NCBI RefSeq assembly: GCF_022829285.1
Contig: NZ_JAKSYI010000069.1
Span: 186,001 to 250,000 of the forward strand
DNA length: 64,000 bases
Source of the DNA: Methylobacterium sp. J-078
GTDB lineage: Bacteria > Pseudomonadota > Alphaproteobacteria > Rhizobiales > Beijerinckiaceae
Reading direction: 5' to 3'
A program made the translations under genes and the position numbers. Position 1 is the first letter of the stretch, and the number at the start of each line of letters is the position of its first letter. The notes under the pieces were generated by a model. That model did no database searches. It was not told where the DNA came from and worked only from the letters and a program-made list of their open reading frames with translations. Below, piece after piece: positions 8,394 through 17,887 of this stretch.

Positions 8394-8404
8394 ATATGTC
8401 ATAT
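8394..8404. promoter_or_regulatory. Possible operator palindrome upstream of the binding-protein/Frd-like operon
   Basis: ATATG-T-CATAT, a perfect 5-bp inverted repeat around one base, in an AT-rich island (about 8389-8406) within GC-rich DNA. It lies about 80 bp upstream of the first gene of the minus-strand operon. Size and position suit a GntR- or LysR-type regulator, but no regulator gene is visible beside it. Confidence 0.35.
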
Positions 8405-8587
8405 ACATGAGTTGCCGATGGCGAACCGTACCAGCACCTTCCCTGGCCCCCCGGCACACCCCGAGAGGACGGGGCCGGCCGAACCCCTGGCGAGCCGCCC
8501 ACTCTATCTGCAGGCGCGCGACCCGGCGTCGTCGCCGCCATCAACGAGTAATCGTCCGTCCAAACGGTCAATCTGCAGGGAACGATT

Positions 8588-8615
8588 GAGGGGCGGGTCC
8601 TCGCGCCCGCCCCTC
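8588..8615 (+). promoter_or_regulatory. S10 operon leader hairpin
   Basis: GAGGGGCGGG (8588-8597) pairs perfectly with CCCGCCCCTC (8606-8615) around an 8-nt loop. No T-tract follows, and no plus-strand gene lies upstream, so it is unlikely to be a terminator for another gene. It may be a leader structure for ribosomal-protein feedback (L4 does this in E. coli by a different structure); that role is inference. Confidence 0.45.
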
Positions 8616-8640
8616 CCTCGCCCCGCCAAGGTTTCAGGTC

Positions 8641-8949
8641 ATGAACGGTCAGAATATTCGCATCCGCCTCAAGGCGTTCGACCATCGCATCCTCGATGCG
8701 TCGACCCGCGAGATCGTCTCGACGGCCAAGCGCACCGGCGCCACCATCCGTGGCCCGATCCCGCTGCCGACGCATATCGAGAAGTTCACCGTCAACCGCT
8801 CGCCGCACATCGACAAGAAGTCGCGTGAGCAGTTCGAGATGCGCACCCACAAGCGCGTCCTCGATATCGTCGATCCGACGCCGCAGACCGTGGACGCGCT
8901 GATGAAGCTCGACCTCGCCGCCGGCGTGGACGTGGAGATCAAGCTCTGA
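8641..8949 (+). CDS. rpsJ: 30S ribosomal protein S10
   Basis: 102 aa, full length for S10. It starts [19 protein letters not shown] and ends in the usual VDVEIKL. S10 sits in the 30S head and in its NusE role joins antitermination complexes. First gene of the S10 operon, after a leader containing a stable hairpin. A Shine-Dalgarno is not obvious (AAGG about 10 nt upstream). Confidence 0.98.
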   Translation: MNGQNIRIRLKAFDHRILDASTREIVSTAKRTGATIRGPIPLPTHIEKFTVNRSPHIDKKSREQFEMRTHKRVLDIVDPTPQTVDALMKLDLAAGVDVEIKL

Positions 8950-8999
8950 GTCCCGCCGGGATTTAGAGCTTACCGTAGAATCGCGCGAGGGAGACACCT

Positions 9000-9740
9000 A
9001 TGCGCTCAGGCGTCATCGCACAGAAGGTCGGCATGACCCGCATCTTTACGGATGCAGGCGAACATGTCCCCGTCACCGTGCTCAAAATCGATCAATGTCA
9101 GGTGGTTGCCCACCGTACCGTCGAGAAGAACGGCTACGTCGCCCTTCAGGTCGGCGTCGGCAAGGCCAAGGTGAAGAACGTGTCGGCTGCCGAGCGCGGC
9201 CGGTTCGCGGTCGCCAAGGTCGAGCCCAAGCAGAAGCTCGCCGAGTTCCGCGTGTCGGAAGACAAGCTGATCCCGGTCGGCGCGGAAATCACCGCCGATC
9301 ACTTCATCCCGGGCCAGTTCGTCGACGTGACGGGCACCACCACGGGTAAGGGCTTCGCCGGCGGCATGAAGCGCTGGAACTTCGGCGGTCTTCGCGCCAC
9401 CCACGGCGTGTCCATCTCGCACCGCTCGATCGGTTCGACCGGTGGCCGCCAGGACCCGGGCAAGACCTTCAAGAACAAGAAGATGCCCGGTCACATGGGC
9501 GTCGACCGGGTCACCACCCAGAACCTGCGCGTCGTGCGCACGGATCCTGAGCGTGGCCTCATCCTCGTCGAGGGCGCCGTTCCGGGCGTTGCCGGCGGCT
9601 GGATCCAGATCCGCGACGCGGTGAAGCGCAAGCTCCCCGCGGACGTTCCGCAGCCTGGCAAGTTCCGTGAGCAGGGCGCTTCCGCCCCGGCTACCGAAGC
9701 GCCGGCTCCCGAGGCTCCCGCTTCCGAGGAGAACGCGTGA
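9000..9740 (+). CDS. rplC: 50S ribosomal protein L3
   Basis: 246 aa. Starts [20 protein letters not shown] after GGGAGA. L3 is an early 23S-binding assembly protein near the peptidyl transferase centre. The core ends near residue 215; an Ala/Pro/Glu-rich tail follows ([16 protein letters not shown]-like), a low-complexity extension common in alphaproteobacteria and absent from E. coli L3. The stop overlaps the rplD start by one base (TGATG). Confidence 0.98.
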   Translation: MRSGVIAQKVGMTRIFTDAGEHVPVTVLKIDQCQVVAHRTVEKNGYVALQVGVGKAKVKNVSAAERGRFAVAKVEPKQKLAEFRVSEDKLIPVGAEITADHFIPGQFVDVTGTTTGKGFAGGMKRWNFGGLRATHGVSISHRSIGSTGGRQDPGKTFKNKKMPGHMGVDRVTTQNLRVVRTDPERGLILVEGAVPGVAGGWIQIRDAVKRKLPADVPQPGKFREQGASAPATEAPAPEAPASEENA

Positions 9741-10360
9741 TGAAGCTCGATATCACCACCCTCGACGGCGAGGGCGCCGGTTCGGTCGACCTCAACGAGA
9801 CCATCTTCGGTCTCGAGCCCCGCGTCGACCTCCTTCAGCGCATGGTGCGCTGGCAGCTGGCCAAGCGCCAGGCCGGCACCCACGCGGTGAAGAACCGCTC
9901 GGACGTGAACCGCACCCGCAAGAAGCTCTACAAGCAGAAGGGCACGGGTAACGCCCGTCACGGCGCCGCCTCCGCTCCGCAGTTCCGCGGCGGTGGACGT
10001 GCCTTCGGTCCGGTCGTGCGCAGCCATGCCCACGACCTGCCCAAGAAGGTTCGCGCGCTCGCCCTGAAGCACGCCCTGTCCGCGAAGGTGAAGGATTCCA
10101 CCCTCATCATCGTCGACGACGTGAAGCTCGCCGAGGGCAAGACCAAGGCGCTCGTCGAGCGCTTCGAGAAGATGGGCCTGTCCAGCGCCCTGATCATCGG
10201 CGGTGCCGAGGTGGACGTGAACTTCGCACGCGCCGCCCGCAACATCCCGCAGATCGACGTGCTGCCGATCCAGGGCATCAACGTGTACGACATCCTGCGT
10301 CGCGAGAAGCTCGTGCTGACCCGCGCAGCGATCGATGCGCTGGAGGCGCGTTTCCAATGA
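9740..10360 (+). CDS. rplD: 50S ribosomal protein L4
   Basis: 206 aa. I chose the ATG at 9740 ([12 protein letters not shown]), which overlaps the rplC stop, over the GTG one codon earlier. It has the extended loop with [23 protein letters not shown] that lines the exit tunnel. L4 is the autogenous regulator of the S10 operon in E. coli; whether this holds here is unknown. Its stop overlaps rplW by 4 nt. Confidence 0.97.
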   Translation: MKLDITTLDGEGAGSVDLNETIFGLEPRVDLLQRMVRWQLAKRQAGTHAVKNRSDVNRTRKKLYKQKGTGNARHGAASAPQFRGGGRAFGPVVRSHAHDLPKKVRALALKHALSAKVKDSTLIIVDDVKLAEGKTKALVERFEKMGLSSALIIGGAEVDVNFARAARNIPQIDVLPIQGINVYDILRREKLVLTRAAIDALEARFQ

Positions 10361-10653
10361 GTGCCGATCCGCGCCACTACGACATCATCGTCTCCCCGGT
10401 CATCACCGAGAAGGCGACGAACCTCACCGAACAGAACAAGGTCGTGTTCCGGGTTTCCCCGAAGGCGACCAAGCCGCAGATCAAGGAAGCGGTGGAGAAG
10501 CTGTTCGACGTCAAGGTCACGGGCGTGAACACGCTCGTCACCAAGGGCAAGAAGAAGATTTTCCGCGGGCTTCGCGGACAGCGCTCGGACGTGAAGAAAG
10601 CGATCGTGACCCTCGCCGAGGGTGAGACGATCGACGTCACGACCGGCCTCTGA
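10357..10653 (+). CDS. rplW: 50S ribosomal protein L23
   Basis: 98 aa, normal length. Contains [14 protein letters not shown] near the N-terminus and the basic loop [10 protein letters not shown]23 sits at the tunnel exit and docks trigger factor and SRP. The ATG overlaps the end of rplD (ATGA), indicating coupled translation. Confidence 0.97.
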   Translation: MSADPRHYDIIVSPVITEKATNLTEQNKVVFRVSPKATKPQIKEAVEKLFDVKVTGVNTLVTKGKKKIFRGLRGQRSDVKKAIVTLAEGETIDVTTGL

Positions 10654-10680
10654 GACAAGTCGGGTTAAGGATTACCACCG

Positions 10681-11517
10681 ATGGCCTTGAAGACATTCAA
10701 ACCGGTCACGCCGAGCCTTCGCCAGCTCGTGCTCGTCGACCGCCGTGAGCTCTACAAGGGCAAGCCGGTCAAGAAGCTCACCGAGGGCAAGTCGTCGTCC
10801 GGCGGCCGCAACAACCTCGGCCGCATCACGGTCCGTTTCCGGGGCGGCGGTCACAAGCGCACGCTCCGCAACGTCGACTTCAAGCGTCGCGAGCAGATGG
10901 GCGTGTCCGCCACCGTCGAGCGGATCGAATACGATCCGAACCGCACCGCGTTCATCGCGCTGATCGCCTTCCCCGACGGCACGCAGAGCTACATCCTGGC
11001 TCCGCAGCGCCTGTCGCCCGGCGACAAGGTGATCGCGGCCGAGCAGGTCGACATCAAGCCCGGCAATGCCGGTCCGGTCGGCAACATGCCGGTGGGCACG
11101 ATCGTCCACAACGTCGAGCTCAAGATCGGCAAGGGTGGCGCGATCGCCCGCTCCGCCGGCAACTACGCCCAGATCGTCGGGCGCGATCAGGGCTACGTCA
11201 CGCTCCGCCTGAACTCGGGCGAGCAGCGCCTGGTCCACGGTCAGTGCTTCGCCAGCGTCGGCGCGGTCTCCAACCCGGACCACATGAACATCTCGCTCGG
11301 CAAGGCCGGCCGCAACCGCTGGCTCGGCAAGCGCCCGCACGTGCGCGGCGTTGCCATGAACCCGGTCGACCACCCGCACGGCGGCGGCGAGGGACGTACG
11401 TCAGGCGGCCGTAACCCGGTCACGCCCTGGGGCGTTCCCACGAAGGGGAAGAAGACCCGCTCGAACAAGCGGACCGACGTCTTCATCCTGTCCAGCCGTC
11501 ACAACCGTAAGAAGTAA
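10681..11517 (+). CDS. rplB: 50S ribosomal protein L2
   Basis: 278 aa, full length. Starts [21 protein letters not shown]. It includes the conserved C-terminal [16 protein letters not shown] with the His near the peptidyl transferase centre. L2 is a primary 23S-binding protein needed for subunit joining. It sits 27 nt after rplW and 5 nt before rpsS. Confidence 0.98.
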   Translation: MALKTFKPVTPSLRQLVLVDRRELYKGKPVKKLTEGKSSSGGRNNLGRITVRFRGGGHKRTLRNVDFKRREQMGVSATVERIEYDPNRTAFIALIAFPDGTQSYILAPQRLSPGDKVIAAEQVDIKPGNAGPVGNMPVGTIVHNVELKIGKGGAIARSAGNYAQIVGRDQGYVTLRLNSGEQRLVHGQCFASVGAVSNPDHMNISLGKAGRNRWLGKRPHVRGVAMNPVDHPHGGGEGRTSGGRNPVTPWGVPTKGKKTRSNKRTDVFILSSRHNRKK

Positions 11518-11522
11518 CGCCC

Positions 11523-11801
11523 ATGGCACGCTCGCTCTGGAAGGGGCCGTTCATCGACGGCTACCTCCTCAAGAAGGCCGAAGCCGCTCGCGGTTCCAGC
11601 CGTAACGAAGTCATCAAGATCTGGAGCCGCCGCTCCACGATCCTGCCGCAGTTCGTCGGGCTCACCTTCGGTGTGCACAACGGACAGAAGCACATCCCGG
11701 TCTACGTCTCCGAGGAAATGGTCGGCCACAAGTTCGGCGAGTTCTCGCCGACCCGCACCTTCCACGGTCACGCAGCCGACAAGAAGTCGAAGAGGCGCTG
11801 A
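11523..11801 (+). CDS. rpsS: 30S ribosomal protein S19
   Basis: 92 aa. Starts [20 protein letters not shown] and contains the family signature around [16 protein letters not shown]. It binds the 30S head next to S13. A typical short S19 in the standard S10-operon slot between rplB and rplV. Confidence 0.98.
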   Translation: MARSLWKGPFIDGYLLKKAEAARGSSRNEVIKIWSRRSTILPQFVGLTFGVHNGQKHIPVYVSEEMVGHKFGEFSPTRTFHGHAADKKSKRR

Positions 11802-11803
11802 TC

Positions 11804-12190
11804 ATGGGCAAGCCCGCCACTCCCCGCGCGCTCCCCGAGAACGAGGCTCAGGCCGTCGCGCGCATGCTGCGCGTCAGCCCCCAGAAGCTCAATCTCGTCG
11901 CGCAGCTCATTCGCGGCAAGAAGGTCGACTCGGCGCTCGCCGATCTCGAATTCTCCCGCAAGCGGATCGCCCGCGAGGTCAAGAAGTGCCTCGAGAGCGC
12001 GATCGCCAACGCCGAGAACAACCACAACCTGGATGTCGACGACCTCGTCGTCACCCAGGCGTTCGTCGGCAAGGCGCTCGTGCTGAAGCGGTTCCACGCC
12101 CGTGCGCGTGGCCGCGGCGCCCGTATCCTGAAGCCCTTCGCGAACCTCACCATCGTGGTGCGCGAAGTCCCGACCGCCGAAGCGGCGTGA
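11804..12190 (+). CDS. rplV: 50S ribosomal protein L22
   Basis: 128 aa. Core region [21 protein letters not shown], then the long beta-hairpin segment with [13 protein letters not shown] that reaches into the exit tunnel, the macrolide-resistance loop in other bacteria. Starts 2 nt after rpsS; ends 10 nt before rpsC. Confidence 0.98.
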   Translation: MGKPATPRALPENEAQAVARMLRVSPQKLNLVAQLIRGKKVDSALADLEFSRKRIAREVKKCLESAIANAENNHNLDVDDLVVTQAFVGKALVLKRFHARARGRGARILKPFANLTIVVREVPTAEAA

Positions 12191-12200
12191 GGAGGACCTG

Positions 12201-12941
12201 ATGGGCCAGAAAGTCAATCCGATCGGTCTGCGGCTCGGTATCAACCGGACCTGGGACTCCCGCTGGTTCGCCCAGAAGGGTGAATACGCCAAGCTCATGC
12301 ACGAGGACGTCGCGATCCGCGCCGCCCTCATGAAGCAGCTCAAGCAGGCTGCCGTCTCGAAGATCGTCATCGAGCGTCCGCACCGGAAGTGCCGCGTCAC
12401 CATCCACTCGGGTCGTCCGGGCGTGGTGATCGGCAAGAAGGGCGCGGACATCGAGAAGCTTCGCAAGCTGGTCGGCACGCTGACCAAGGCCGAAGTGACG
12501 ATCAACATCGTCGAGGTGCGCAAGCCCGAGATCGACGCCACCTTGGTGGCCGACTCGATCGCCCAGCAGCTCGAGCGCCGCGTCGCCTTCCGTCGCGCCA
12601 TGAAGCGCGCCGTGCAGTCGGCCATGCGTCTCGGTGCCGAGGGCATCCGCATCAACTGCTCGGGCCGCCTCGGCGGCGCCGAGATCGCCCGCCAGGAATG
12701 GTACCGCGAGGGCCGCGTTCCCCTGCATACCCTCCGCGCCGACGTCGATTACGGCGTCGCCACCGCCTTCACGACCTACGGGACGTGCGGCATCAAGGTG
12801 TGGGTGTTCAAGGGCGAGATCCTCGAGCACGACCCGATGGCACAGGACAAGAAGGCGCAGGAAGAGGGTGGCCGTTCGGGCGGCCGTCGCGAGCGCGATG
12901 GTGAGGGTGGCCGCGAGCGCGGCCGGCGCGAGCACGCCTGA
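12201..12941 (+). CDS. rpsC: 30S ribosomal protein S3
   Basis: 246 aa. Starts [20 protein letters not shown]. Has the KH type-2 domain ([18 protein letters not shown], about residues 70-87) and the S3 C-terminal domain. The last 30 residues are an Arg/Gly/Glu-rich tail ([15 protein letters not shown]-like) typical of alphaproteobacteria. S3 lies at the mRNA entry channel and contributes to helicase activity. Confidence 0.98.
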   Translation: MGQKVNPIGLRLGINRTWDSRWFAQKGEYAKLMHEDVAIRAALMKQLKQAAVSKIVIERPHRKCRVTIHSGRPGVVIGKKGADIEKLRKLVGTLTKAEVTINIVEVRKPEIDATLVADSIAQQLERRVAFRRAMKRAVQSAMRLGAEGIRINCSGRLGGAEIARQEWYREGRVPLHTLRADVDYGVATAFTTYGTCGIKVWVFKGEILEHDPMAQDKKAQEEGGRSGGRRERDGEGGRERGRREHA

Positions 12942-12988
12942 CGGCGCGCTCGTGACCCCGTCACCCAGAAAGGTGTTGAGAGGCTGCC

Positions 12989-13402
12989 ATGTTGCAACCC
13001 AAGAAGACCAGGTTCCGTAAGCAGTTCAAGGGCCGCATCCACGGTGCGGCCAAGGGCGGCTTCGACCTCAACTTCGGGACGTTCGGCCTGAAGGCCATCG
13101 AGCCTGAGCGCATCACCGCGCGGCAGATCGAGGCGGCCCGCCGCGCGATCACCCGCGAGATGAAGCGCCAGGGCCGCGTCTGGATCCGGATCTTCCCGGA
13201 CGTTCCGGTCACCGCCAAGCCCACCGAAGTCCGCATGGGCTCCGGTAAGGGTGCACCCGAGTTCTGGGCTGCCCGCGTGCATCCCGGACGTATCATGTTC
13301 GAAGTCGACGGCGTGGCCGAGGACGTTGCGAAGGAGGCCCTGCGCCTCGGCGCGGCGAAGCTCCCGATCCGCACGCGCGTCGTTCAGCGCATCGCTGACT
13401 AA
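12989..13402 (+). CDS. rplP: 50S ribosomal protein L16
   Basis: 137 aa, full length. Starts [19 protein letters not shown], with the conserved [15 protein letters not shown] segment in its second half. It binds near the A-site tRNA elbow and 5S rRNA. It follows rpsC by 47 nt and is followed by rpmC, the standard order. Confidence 0.98.
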   Translation: MLQPKKTRFRKQFKGRIHGAAKGGFDLNFGTFGLKAIEPERITARQIEAARRAITREMKRQGRVWIRIFPDVPVTAKPTEVRMGSGKGAPEFWAARVHPGRIMFEVDGVAEDVAKEALRLGAAKLPIRTRVVQRIAD

Positions 13403-13416
13403 GGGAGGAGGGGATC

Positions 13417-13632
13417 ATGAAGTCGTCGCAGAGACAGTCGGATCTGGCCGCCCTGTCGCCCGATCAGCTGAACGATGAGCTGTTGAACCTGAAGAAGGAG
13501 CAGTTCAACCTGCGCTTCCAGGGCGCCACCGGCCAGCTCGAGAACGTCGCGCGCGTCCGCGAAGTCCGCCGCGATATCGCCCGCGTCCGTACGCTCCAGC
13601 GTCAGAAGACGCTGAAGTCGGCGCAGGCCTGA
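13417..13632 (+). CDS. rpmC: 50S ribosomal protein L29
   Basis: 71 aa. Contains [21 protein letters not shown] and a C-terminal helix [15 protein letters not shown], the usual two-helix L29. GGAGG lies before the ATG. L29 is at the tunnel exit beside L23. Confidence 0.97.
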   Translation: MKSSQRQSDLAALSPDQLNDELLNLKKEQFNLRFQGATGQLENVARVREVRRDIARVRTLQRQKTLKSAQA

Positions 13633-13642
13633 GGAGTACACC

Positions 13643-13903
13643 ATGCCGAAGCGCGTATTGCAGGGCGTCGTCGTCAGCGACAAGGGCGAGAAGACCATCG
13701 TCGTCAAGGTGGAGCGTCGCTTCACCCACCCGGTGATGAAGAAGACCGTCCGTCGCTCGAAGAACTACCACGCCCACGACGAGTCCAACGTCGCCAAGGT
13801 CGGTCAGACCGTGTCGATCGAGGAGTGCCGTCCGTTCTCGAAGACCAAGACCTGGCAGCTCGTGACGGGCGCCGGGTCGGAAGCTCCCGCCGCTGAGGCG
13901 TGA
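13643..13903 (+). CDS. rpsQ: 30S ribosomal protein S17
   Basis: 86 aa. [21 protein letters not shown] at the N-terminus and [25 protein letters not shown] in the OB-fold core; a short Ala/Glu-rich tail follows. It is the last gene of the S10 block here. A strong terminator (13929-13957) follows at once, so the usual run-through into rplN is broken. Confidence 0.98.
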   Translation: MPKRVLQGVVVSDKGEKTIVVKVERRFTHPVMKKTVRRSKNYHAHDESNVAKVGQTVSIEECRPFSKTKTWQLVTGAGSEAPAAEA

Positions 13904-13928
13904 GCCAACACACGGGACGCGGCAAACA

Positions 13929-13957
13929 CGGGCGCAGGTTTCTGCGCCCGTTTTTTT
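13929..13957 (+). terminator. Intrinsic terminator after rpsQ
   Basis: CGGGCGCAG (13929-13937) pairs with CTGCGCCCG (13942-13950), loop of 4, followed directly by seven T. A perfect 9-bp GC-rich stem plus T-tract reading in the plus direction. It lies 26 nt after rpsQ and should end S10-operon transcription, which implies a separate promoter for rplN and the genes after it. Confidence 0.85.
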
Positions 13958-13963
13958 ATTCGC

Positions 13964-15532
13964 TCATGCGCTGCGCAGAGCTTGACGGACCCGTGGTCCC
14001 GATCCGATCGCGTGGAGGGCGCAGGCGAGGCAGGTAGGATCAGGGGGCCTCGACTGGGATCCGGGCAGACGCCCCTTCTTCCGCCAGGACGCCTCCGCAG
14101 CCCAGTCGCCGGCCATGATGCTGCCATAGGGCTCGACCGAATCGACGATGTCAGCGAGATCGTACTTCGTGATCTGCGCGCGAACTGACGTCGCGTCCTT
14201 GTAGGCACCTGGCAGTTCAGAGAGGTCCGGCTTACCGCAGAAGAACCGCGCGTCGATTCCCTCCGGCCATTCAGGTGTGTGTCCGCGCAGGTAGGCGGTT
14301 CGGCTCATGTTGCGACCGGCGCCGTGCGGGGCGAACCCCAGGGTTTCCGTGCGATTGCGATGACGGGCGATGAGGATCGGCGCGCCCATGTTCAGGGGGA
14401 TCAGAGTCCGGCCGTCATCGTCCGGGGAGAACCCCGACCACGAGGGTGTCGCACCCTTGCCATGGTAGTAGAGCCCGTCGTCTCGCCGGAAGACGAAGTT
14501 GTGCTCGTTTCAGAAGCGATCGGCGACGCAGGCCCCCAGGCGACCCAAGGCGAGATCATGGATCGCGTAGTGGCTCGCCCGTGTCCATTGCCGCACGATC
14601 TGGAGCGCCTCCCAGTAGATGCGTCCGTTTTCACTGTCGGCCTTGATCCAGGCGTTGTGCGGCGGAACCGTGGGTGCGACCTTCGCCGTGTGGCGCTTCG
14701 CCAGCGCCATGCCTTTGGTGTAGAGTTGTGCTCCGAGGCCCCGCGAGCCGTGGTGGGTGACGAGAGCAGTCTGGCCCGACGAAGCCAGGCGGCCGACATA
14801 GGCGAAATGGTTGCCGTCGCCTTGGGTCGCGAAATCCCTTGCGGCCCGGCTGGCGAAACTTGCGAGAAACAGGTTCGCGTCGATGCGCGCGCCGATCTCC
14901 GCCGGCATCTCCACGGGGTCCGGGCGGCCGCCCGGTCCGAAATGGCAGACCGCCTGCACGGCATCGAGCACAGCGCGCGGGTCCGGCTCGACGGCGAGGA
15001 CCGTGATGGCGACGGAACAGCAGATGTCGGCCGAATGGAAGCCGGGATGGATCGCATCCTCGCAAGCCACCGCCCCACCCACGGGGATCGTACCGGGCTC
15101 CCGACCGGACGGGCAGGCATCTGGCATGATCACGCCCGCGCGAATCGTCGGGACGCGCATCAGTTCGTCCATATGCGCGAACACCTTCGCGGCGTTGTCG
15201 CGTTCGACAGCGTCGTTCGCATCGAGGAAGATCCCATAGGGGAGGGGGACCGTGCGCATCGGAATCGTGGCGGGCACCATCTCGGCGACGGCATCGATGA
15301 TCTCCCGGTCCGTCGCACCCGCGCTTCGCAGCCTGTTGGCCTCACGGATCGCGTCCGGGAAGTAATCCCCCGGCGTGAAGCCCCAACCAATCAACGCCGC
15401 CCCACCGATCGTCACAGTGCTGTTCCCCGTCTCCGCCCACGGCACCAGCGCAGCCCCGAACCGCCTAGGCCATGCGCTGCGGCGGGACGGGATGTCTCCG
15501 AGGATGCGGACGAACTGCCGCCCCGGCCTCAA
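13964..15532 (-). pseudogene. rtcB: RtcB-family RNA ligase, split by an in-frame TGA
   Basis: RtcB-type (GTP/Mn-dependent RNA 3'-phosphate to 5'-OH ligase) gene of 523 codons on the strand opposite to the ribosomal operon. The N-terminal part (15532-14513) has CPSGREPGTIPVGG, AIHPGFHSADICCS and HHGSRGLGAQLY. After the TGA at 14512-14510 the same frame continues with NEHNFVFRRDDGLYYHGKGATPSW and FAPHGAGRNMSR, which holds the His that is guanylylated. There is no other lesion: one stop codon sits where the flanking sequence suggests Trp (DRF-stop-NEHNF). It may be a fresh nonsense mutation, a sequencing error, or readthrough. The start is a TTG at 15532 with GGAG 10 nt upstream; an in-frame stop lies just before it. 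It sits between rpsQ and rplN. Confidence 0.85.
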
Positions 15533-15864
15533 CCGATGGTAGCTCCGGATCGGATCGGTTGCACCGGATTTCTTGCGATATCAATGACGGTCGCGAACGC
15601 GGGATCCGCAGCCGGCGAGGTTTCTCCGACCGTTCCCGCAACGGGCCTTGCACCGGCAAGCCCCGTGATGTAATGGGCATGCCTTCGCGACAGTTGAGAA
15701 GGGTGCTCGCATCCTTCGAACGCGGTGACCGCGCCGGTGTGAGAGCACCGTTTGCGCGGTTCGTCATATGAGCCGGGGACATCAGATCCCCATCAGGCGT
15801 CGTCCGCCGGACAATACCGTCCGCGTGCGGAAACCCGCCTGAAACAATGGAAAGGTCACTGCCC
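15533..15864. other. Gap between the rtcB-like gene and rplN; must hold the spc-operon promoter
   Basis: 332 nt without a supported gene. Since the S10 operon ends at 13957 and rtcB runs away to the left, transcription of rplN onwards must begin in this gap. I see no clear -35/-10 pair. The sequence is less GC-rich than the ribosomal genes, and the in-frame stop at the far end limits the rtcB start to 15532 or later. Confidence 0.4.
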
Positions 15865-16233
15865 GTGATCCAGATGCAGACGAATCTGGACGTCGCCGAC
15901 AACTCTGGTGCGCGCCGCGTGATGTGCATCAAGGTTCTGGGCGGGTCGAAGCGTAAGTACGCCGGTGTCGGCGACATCATCGTGGTCTCCGTCAAGGAAG
16001 CGATTCCCCGGGGCCGCGTGAAGAAGGGCGACGTCATGAAGGCGGTCGTCGTTCGCACGGCGAAGGAAGTGAAGCGTCCCGATGGTTCGGTGATCCGCTT
16101 CGACAAGAACGCCGCCGTTCTGATCAACAATCAGAAGGAGCCGATCGGCACCCGCATCTTCGGACCGGTTCCGCGCGAGCTGCGCGCCCGCAACCACATG
16201 AAGATCATCTCGCTCGCGCCGGAGGTGCTGTAA
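15865..16233 (+). CDS. rplN: 50S ribosomal protein L14
   Basis: 122 aa from the GTG at 15865 ([19 protein letters not shown]), exactly the usual L14 length, with GGAAAGG about 10 nt upstream. An ATG six codons earlier (15847) would add an unconserved MERSLP. Contains the signature block with [15 protein letters not shown] and [13 protein letters not shown]. First gene of the spc block, now uncoupled from rpsQ. The stop overlaps rplX by one base. Confidence 0.96.
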   Translation: MIQMQTNLDVADNSGARRVMCIKVLGGSKRKYAGVGDIIVVSVKEAIPRGRVKKGDVMKAVVVRTAKEVKRPDGSVIRFDKNAAVLINNQKEPIGTRIFGPVPRELRARNHMKIISLAPEVL

Positions 16234-16550
16234 TGGCCGCCAAGGTCAAGAAAGGCGACAAGGTCGTCGTCCTCACCGGTCGCGACAAGGGTCGCTCGGG
16301 TGAGGTCATCCAGGTGCTCCCCAAGGAAGACCGGGCCTTCGTGCGCGGCATCAACCTAGTAAAGAAGCACCAGAAGCAGACGCAGAACCAGGAAGGCGGC
16401 ATCGTCTCCAAGGAAGCTGCGATTCACCTGTCCAACATCGCCGTCGCCGACCCTAAGGATGGTCAGCCCACGCGCGTTGGTTTCCGCATTCTCGACGACG
16501 GCCGCAAAGTCCGGTTCGCCAAACGCTCGGGGGATCTGATCGATGGCTGA
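16233..16550 (+). CDS. rplX: 50S ribosomal protein L24
   Basis: 105 aa, KOW-domain protein: [21 protein letters not shown] near the N-terminus, with [17 protein letters not shown] after it. One of the two assembly-initiating 50S proteins. The ATG overlaps the rplN stop (TAATG); the 3' end overlaps rplE by 8 nt. Confidence 0.97.
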   Translation: MAAKVKKGDKVVVLTGRDKGRSGEVIQVLPKEDRAFVRGINLVKKHQKQTQNQEGGIVSKEAAIHLSNIAVADPKDGQPTRVGFRILDDGRKVRFAKRSGDLIDG

Positions 16551-17109
16551 GAAGAACAACGACGGGTACGTCCCGCGCCTGCGCAAGCACTACGACGAAG
16601 TGGTGCGCCAGAAGCTGATCGAAGAGTTCGGCTATAAGAACCCCATGCAGGTTCCGGTCATCGAGAAGATCGTGATCAACATGGGTGTCGGCGAGTCCAC
16701 CGCCGATTCGAAGAAGGCCTCCGTCGCCGCCGGCGATCTGGCCCTCATCGCCGGCCAGAAGCCGGTCATCACCAAGGCCCGCAAGGCCATCGCGACCTTC
16801 AAGGTGCGCGAGGGCATGCCGATCGGCTGCAAGGTGACCCTGCGCAAGCAGCGCATGTACGAGTTCATGGACCGCCTCATCACGATCGCGCTCCCGCGCG
16901 TCCGCGATTTCCGTGGCCTGAACCCGCGTTCGTTCGACGGCAACGGCAACTACGCCCTGGGCCTCAAGGAGCACCTCGTGTTCCCGGAGATCTCCTACGA
17001 CAAGGCCGAGGCTACCTGGGGCATGGACATCGTCATCCAGACGACGGCCCGCACCGATGCTGAGGCGCGCGCGCTCCTCACGCAGTTCCGATTCCCGTTC
17101 CGGCAGTGA
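16543..17109 (+). CDS. rplE: 50S ribosomal protein L5
   Basis: 188 aa. Contains [20 protein letters not shown] and the C-terminal [19 protein letters not shown], both family hallmarks. It binds 5S rRNA and contacts P-site tRNA. A short acidic N-terminal addition (MAEKNNDGY) precedes the core, as in related alphaproteobacteria. Confidence 0.97.
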   Translation: MAEKNNDGYVPRLRKHYDEVVRQKLIEEFGYKNPMQVPVIEKIVINMGVGESTADSKKASVAAGDLALIAGQKPVITKARKAIATFKVREGMPIGCKVTLRKQRMYEFMDRLITIALPRVRDFRGLNPRSFDGNGNYALGLKEHLVFPEISYDKAEATWGMDIVIQTTARTDAEARALLTQFRFPFRQ

Positions 17110-17149
17110 GCCCCGCTTAGGGTCTCAGACGCGGACACCGGAGAGAGAA

Positions 17150-17455
17150 ATGGCAAAGAAAAGCTCGATTGAGAAGAACAAGCATCGCGAAGCGCTGGTG
17201 AAGCTCTATGCTCCCAAGCGCAAGGCGCTGCTTGCTACAGCGAACGACGAGTCCCTCGAGATGGAGGAGCGCTTCGAGGCGCGCCTCAAGCTCGCGGAAC
17301 TGCCCCGCAACTCGTCCCCCACCCGCATCCGCAACCGCTGCGGCATGACCGGCCGTCCGCGCGCCTTCTATCGCAAGATGGGCATCTCGCGCATCGCGCT
17401 GCGCGAACTCGGCAACCAGGGTCTGATCCCCGGTCTCGTCAAGTCGAGCTGGTAA
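17150..17455 (+). CDS. rpsN: 30S ribosomal protein S14 (zinc-independent form)
   Basis: 101 aa from the ATG at 17150 ([14 protein letters not shown]), preceded by GGAGAG. The longer open frame starting at 17057 runs inside rplE and is rejected. Only one Cys ([13 protein letters not shown]) is present, so this is the long, zinc-free S14. It ends [11 protein letters not shown]. Confidence 0.97.
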   Translation: MAKKSSIEKNKHREALVKLYAPKRKALLATANDESLEMEERFEARLKLAELPRNSSPTRIRNRCGMTGRPRAFYRKMGISRIALRELGNQGLIPGLVKSSW

Positions 17456-17467
17456 GGAGCAACCACC

Positions 17468-17863
17468 ATGGTCAACGATCCCGTGGGTGATATGCTCACC
17501 CGCATCCGCAACGGTCAGCAGCGCCGCCGCAACGTCGTCCAGACGCCCGGTTCCCGCCTGCGCGCCAGCGTGCTCGACGTCCTCAAGTCCGAGGGCTACA
17601 TCCGCGACTACGCGACCACGGATTACGGCAACGGCCGCACCGAGTTCGCGATCGAGCTGAAGTACTACGACGGCCAGCCCGTCATCCGCTCGATCCAGCG
17701 CGTGTCGAAGCCCGGCCGCCGCGTCTACTCGTCGGTGGGCGAGCTGCCGCGCGTCGCCGACGGTCTCGGCGTCACCATCGTGTCCACCCCGCAGGGCGTC
17801 ATGGCCGACCACGAGGCGCGCGAGCGCAACGTCGGCGGCGAAGTGCTCTGCAAGGTGTTCTGA
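17468..17863 (+). CDS. rpsH: 30S ribosomal protein S8
   Basis: 131 aa. [17 protein letters not shown] at the N-terminus and [21 protein letters not shown] at the C-terminus. In E. coli, S8 represses the spc operon by binding near rplE; no matching site was sought in detail here. It starts 12 nt after rpsN. Confidence 0.97.
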   Translation: MVNDPVGDMLTRIRNGQQRRRNVVQTPGSRLRASVLDVLKSEGYIRDYATTDYGNGRTEFAIELKYYDGQPVIRSIQRVSKPGRRVYSSVGELPRVADGLGVTIVSTPQGVMADHEARERNVGGEVLCKVF

Positions 17864-17887
17864 TCTCGGACTTGGAGGAATAAGGCG

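Larger units (their letters stand above)
8313..8640. promoter_or_regulatory. Divergent intergenic region between the catabolic operon and the S10 operon
   Basis: 328-nt gap with no coding signal. It must hold the promoters of two divergent operons. The left part has the palindrome at 8394-8404. The right part is the S10 leader with a 10-bp hairpin at 8588-8615, 25 nt before the rpsJ start. I could not name convincing -35/-10 boxes for either side. The str operon genes (rpsL, rpsG, fusA, tuf) that often precede rpsJ are absent here. Confidence 0.5.

Noticed and set aside
13964-14389. RtcB C-terminal part as a separate gene starting at its internal ATG
   Set aside because: It is in the same frame as the N-terminal part, and conserved RtcB sequence continues between the TGA and this ATG, so it is one gene interrupted by a stop.
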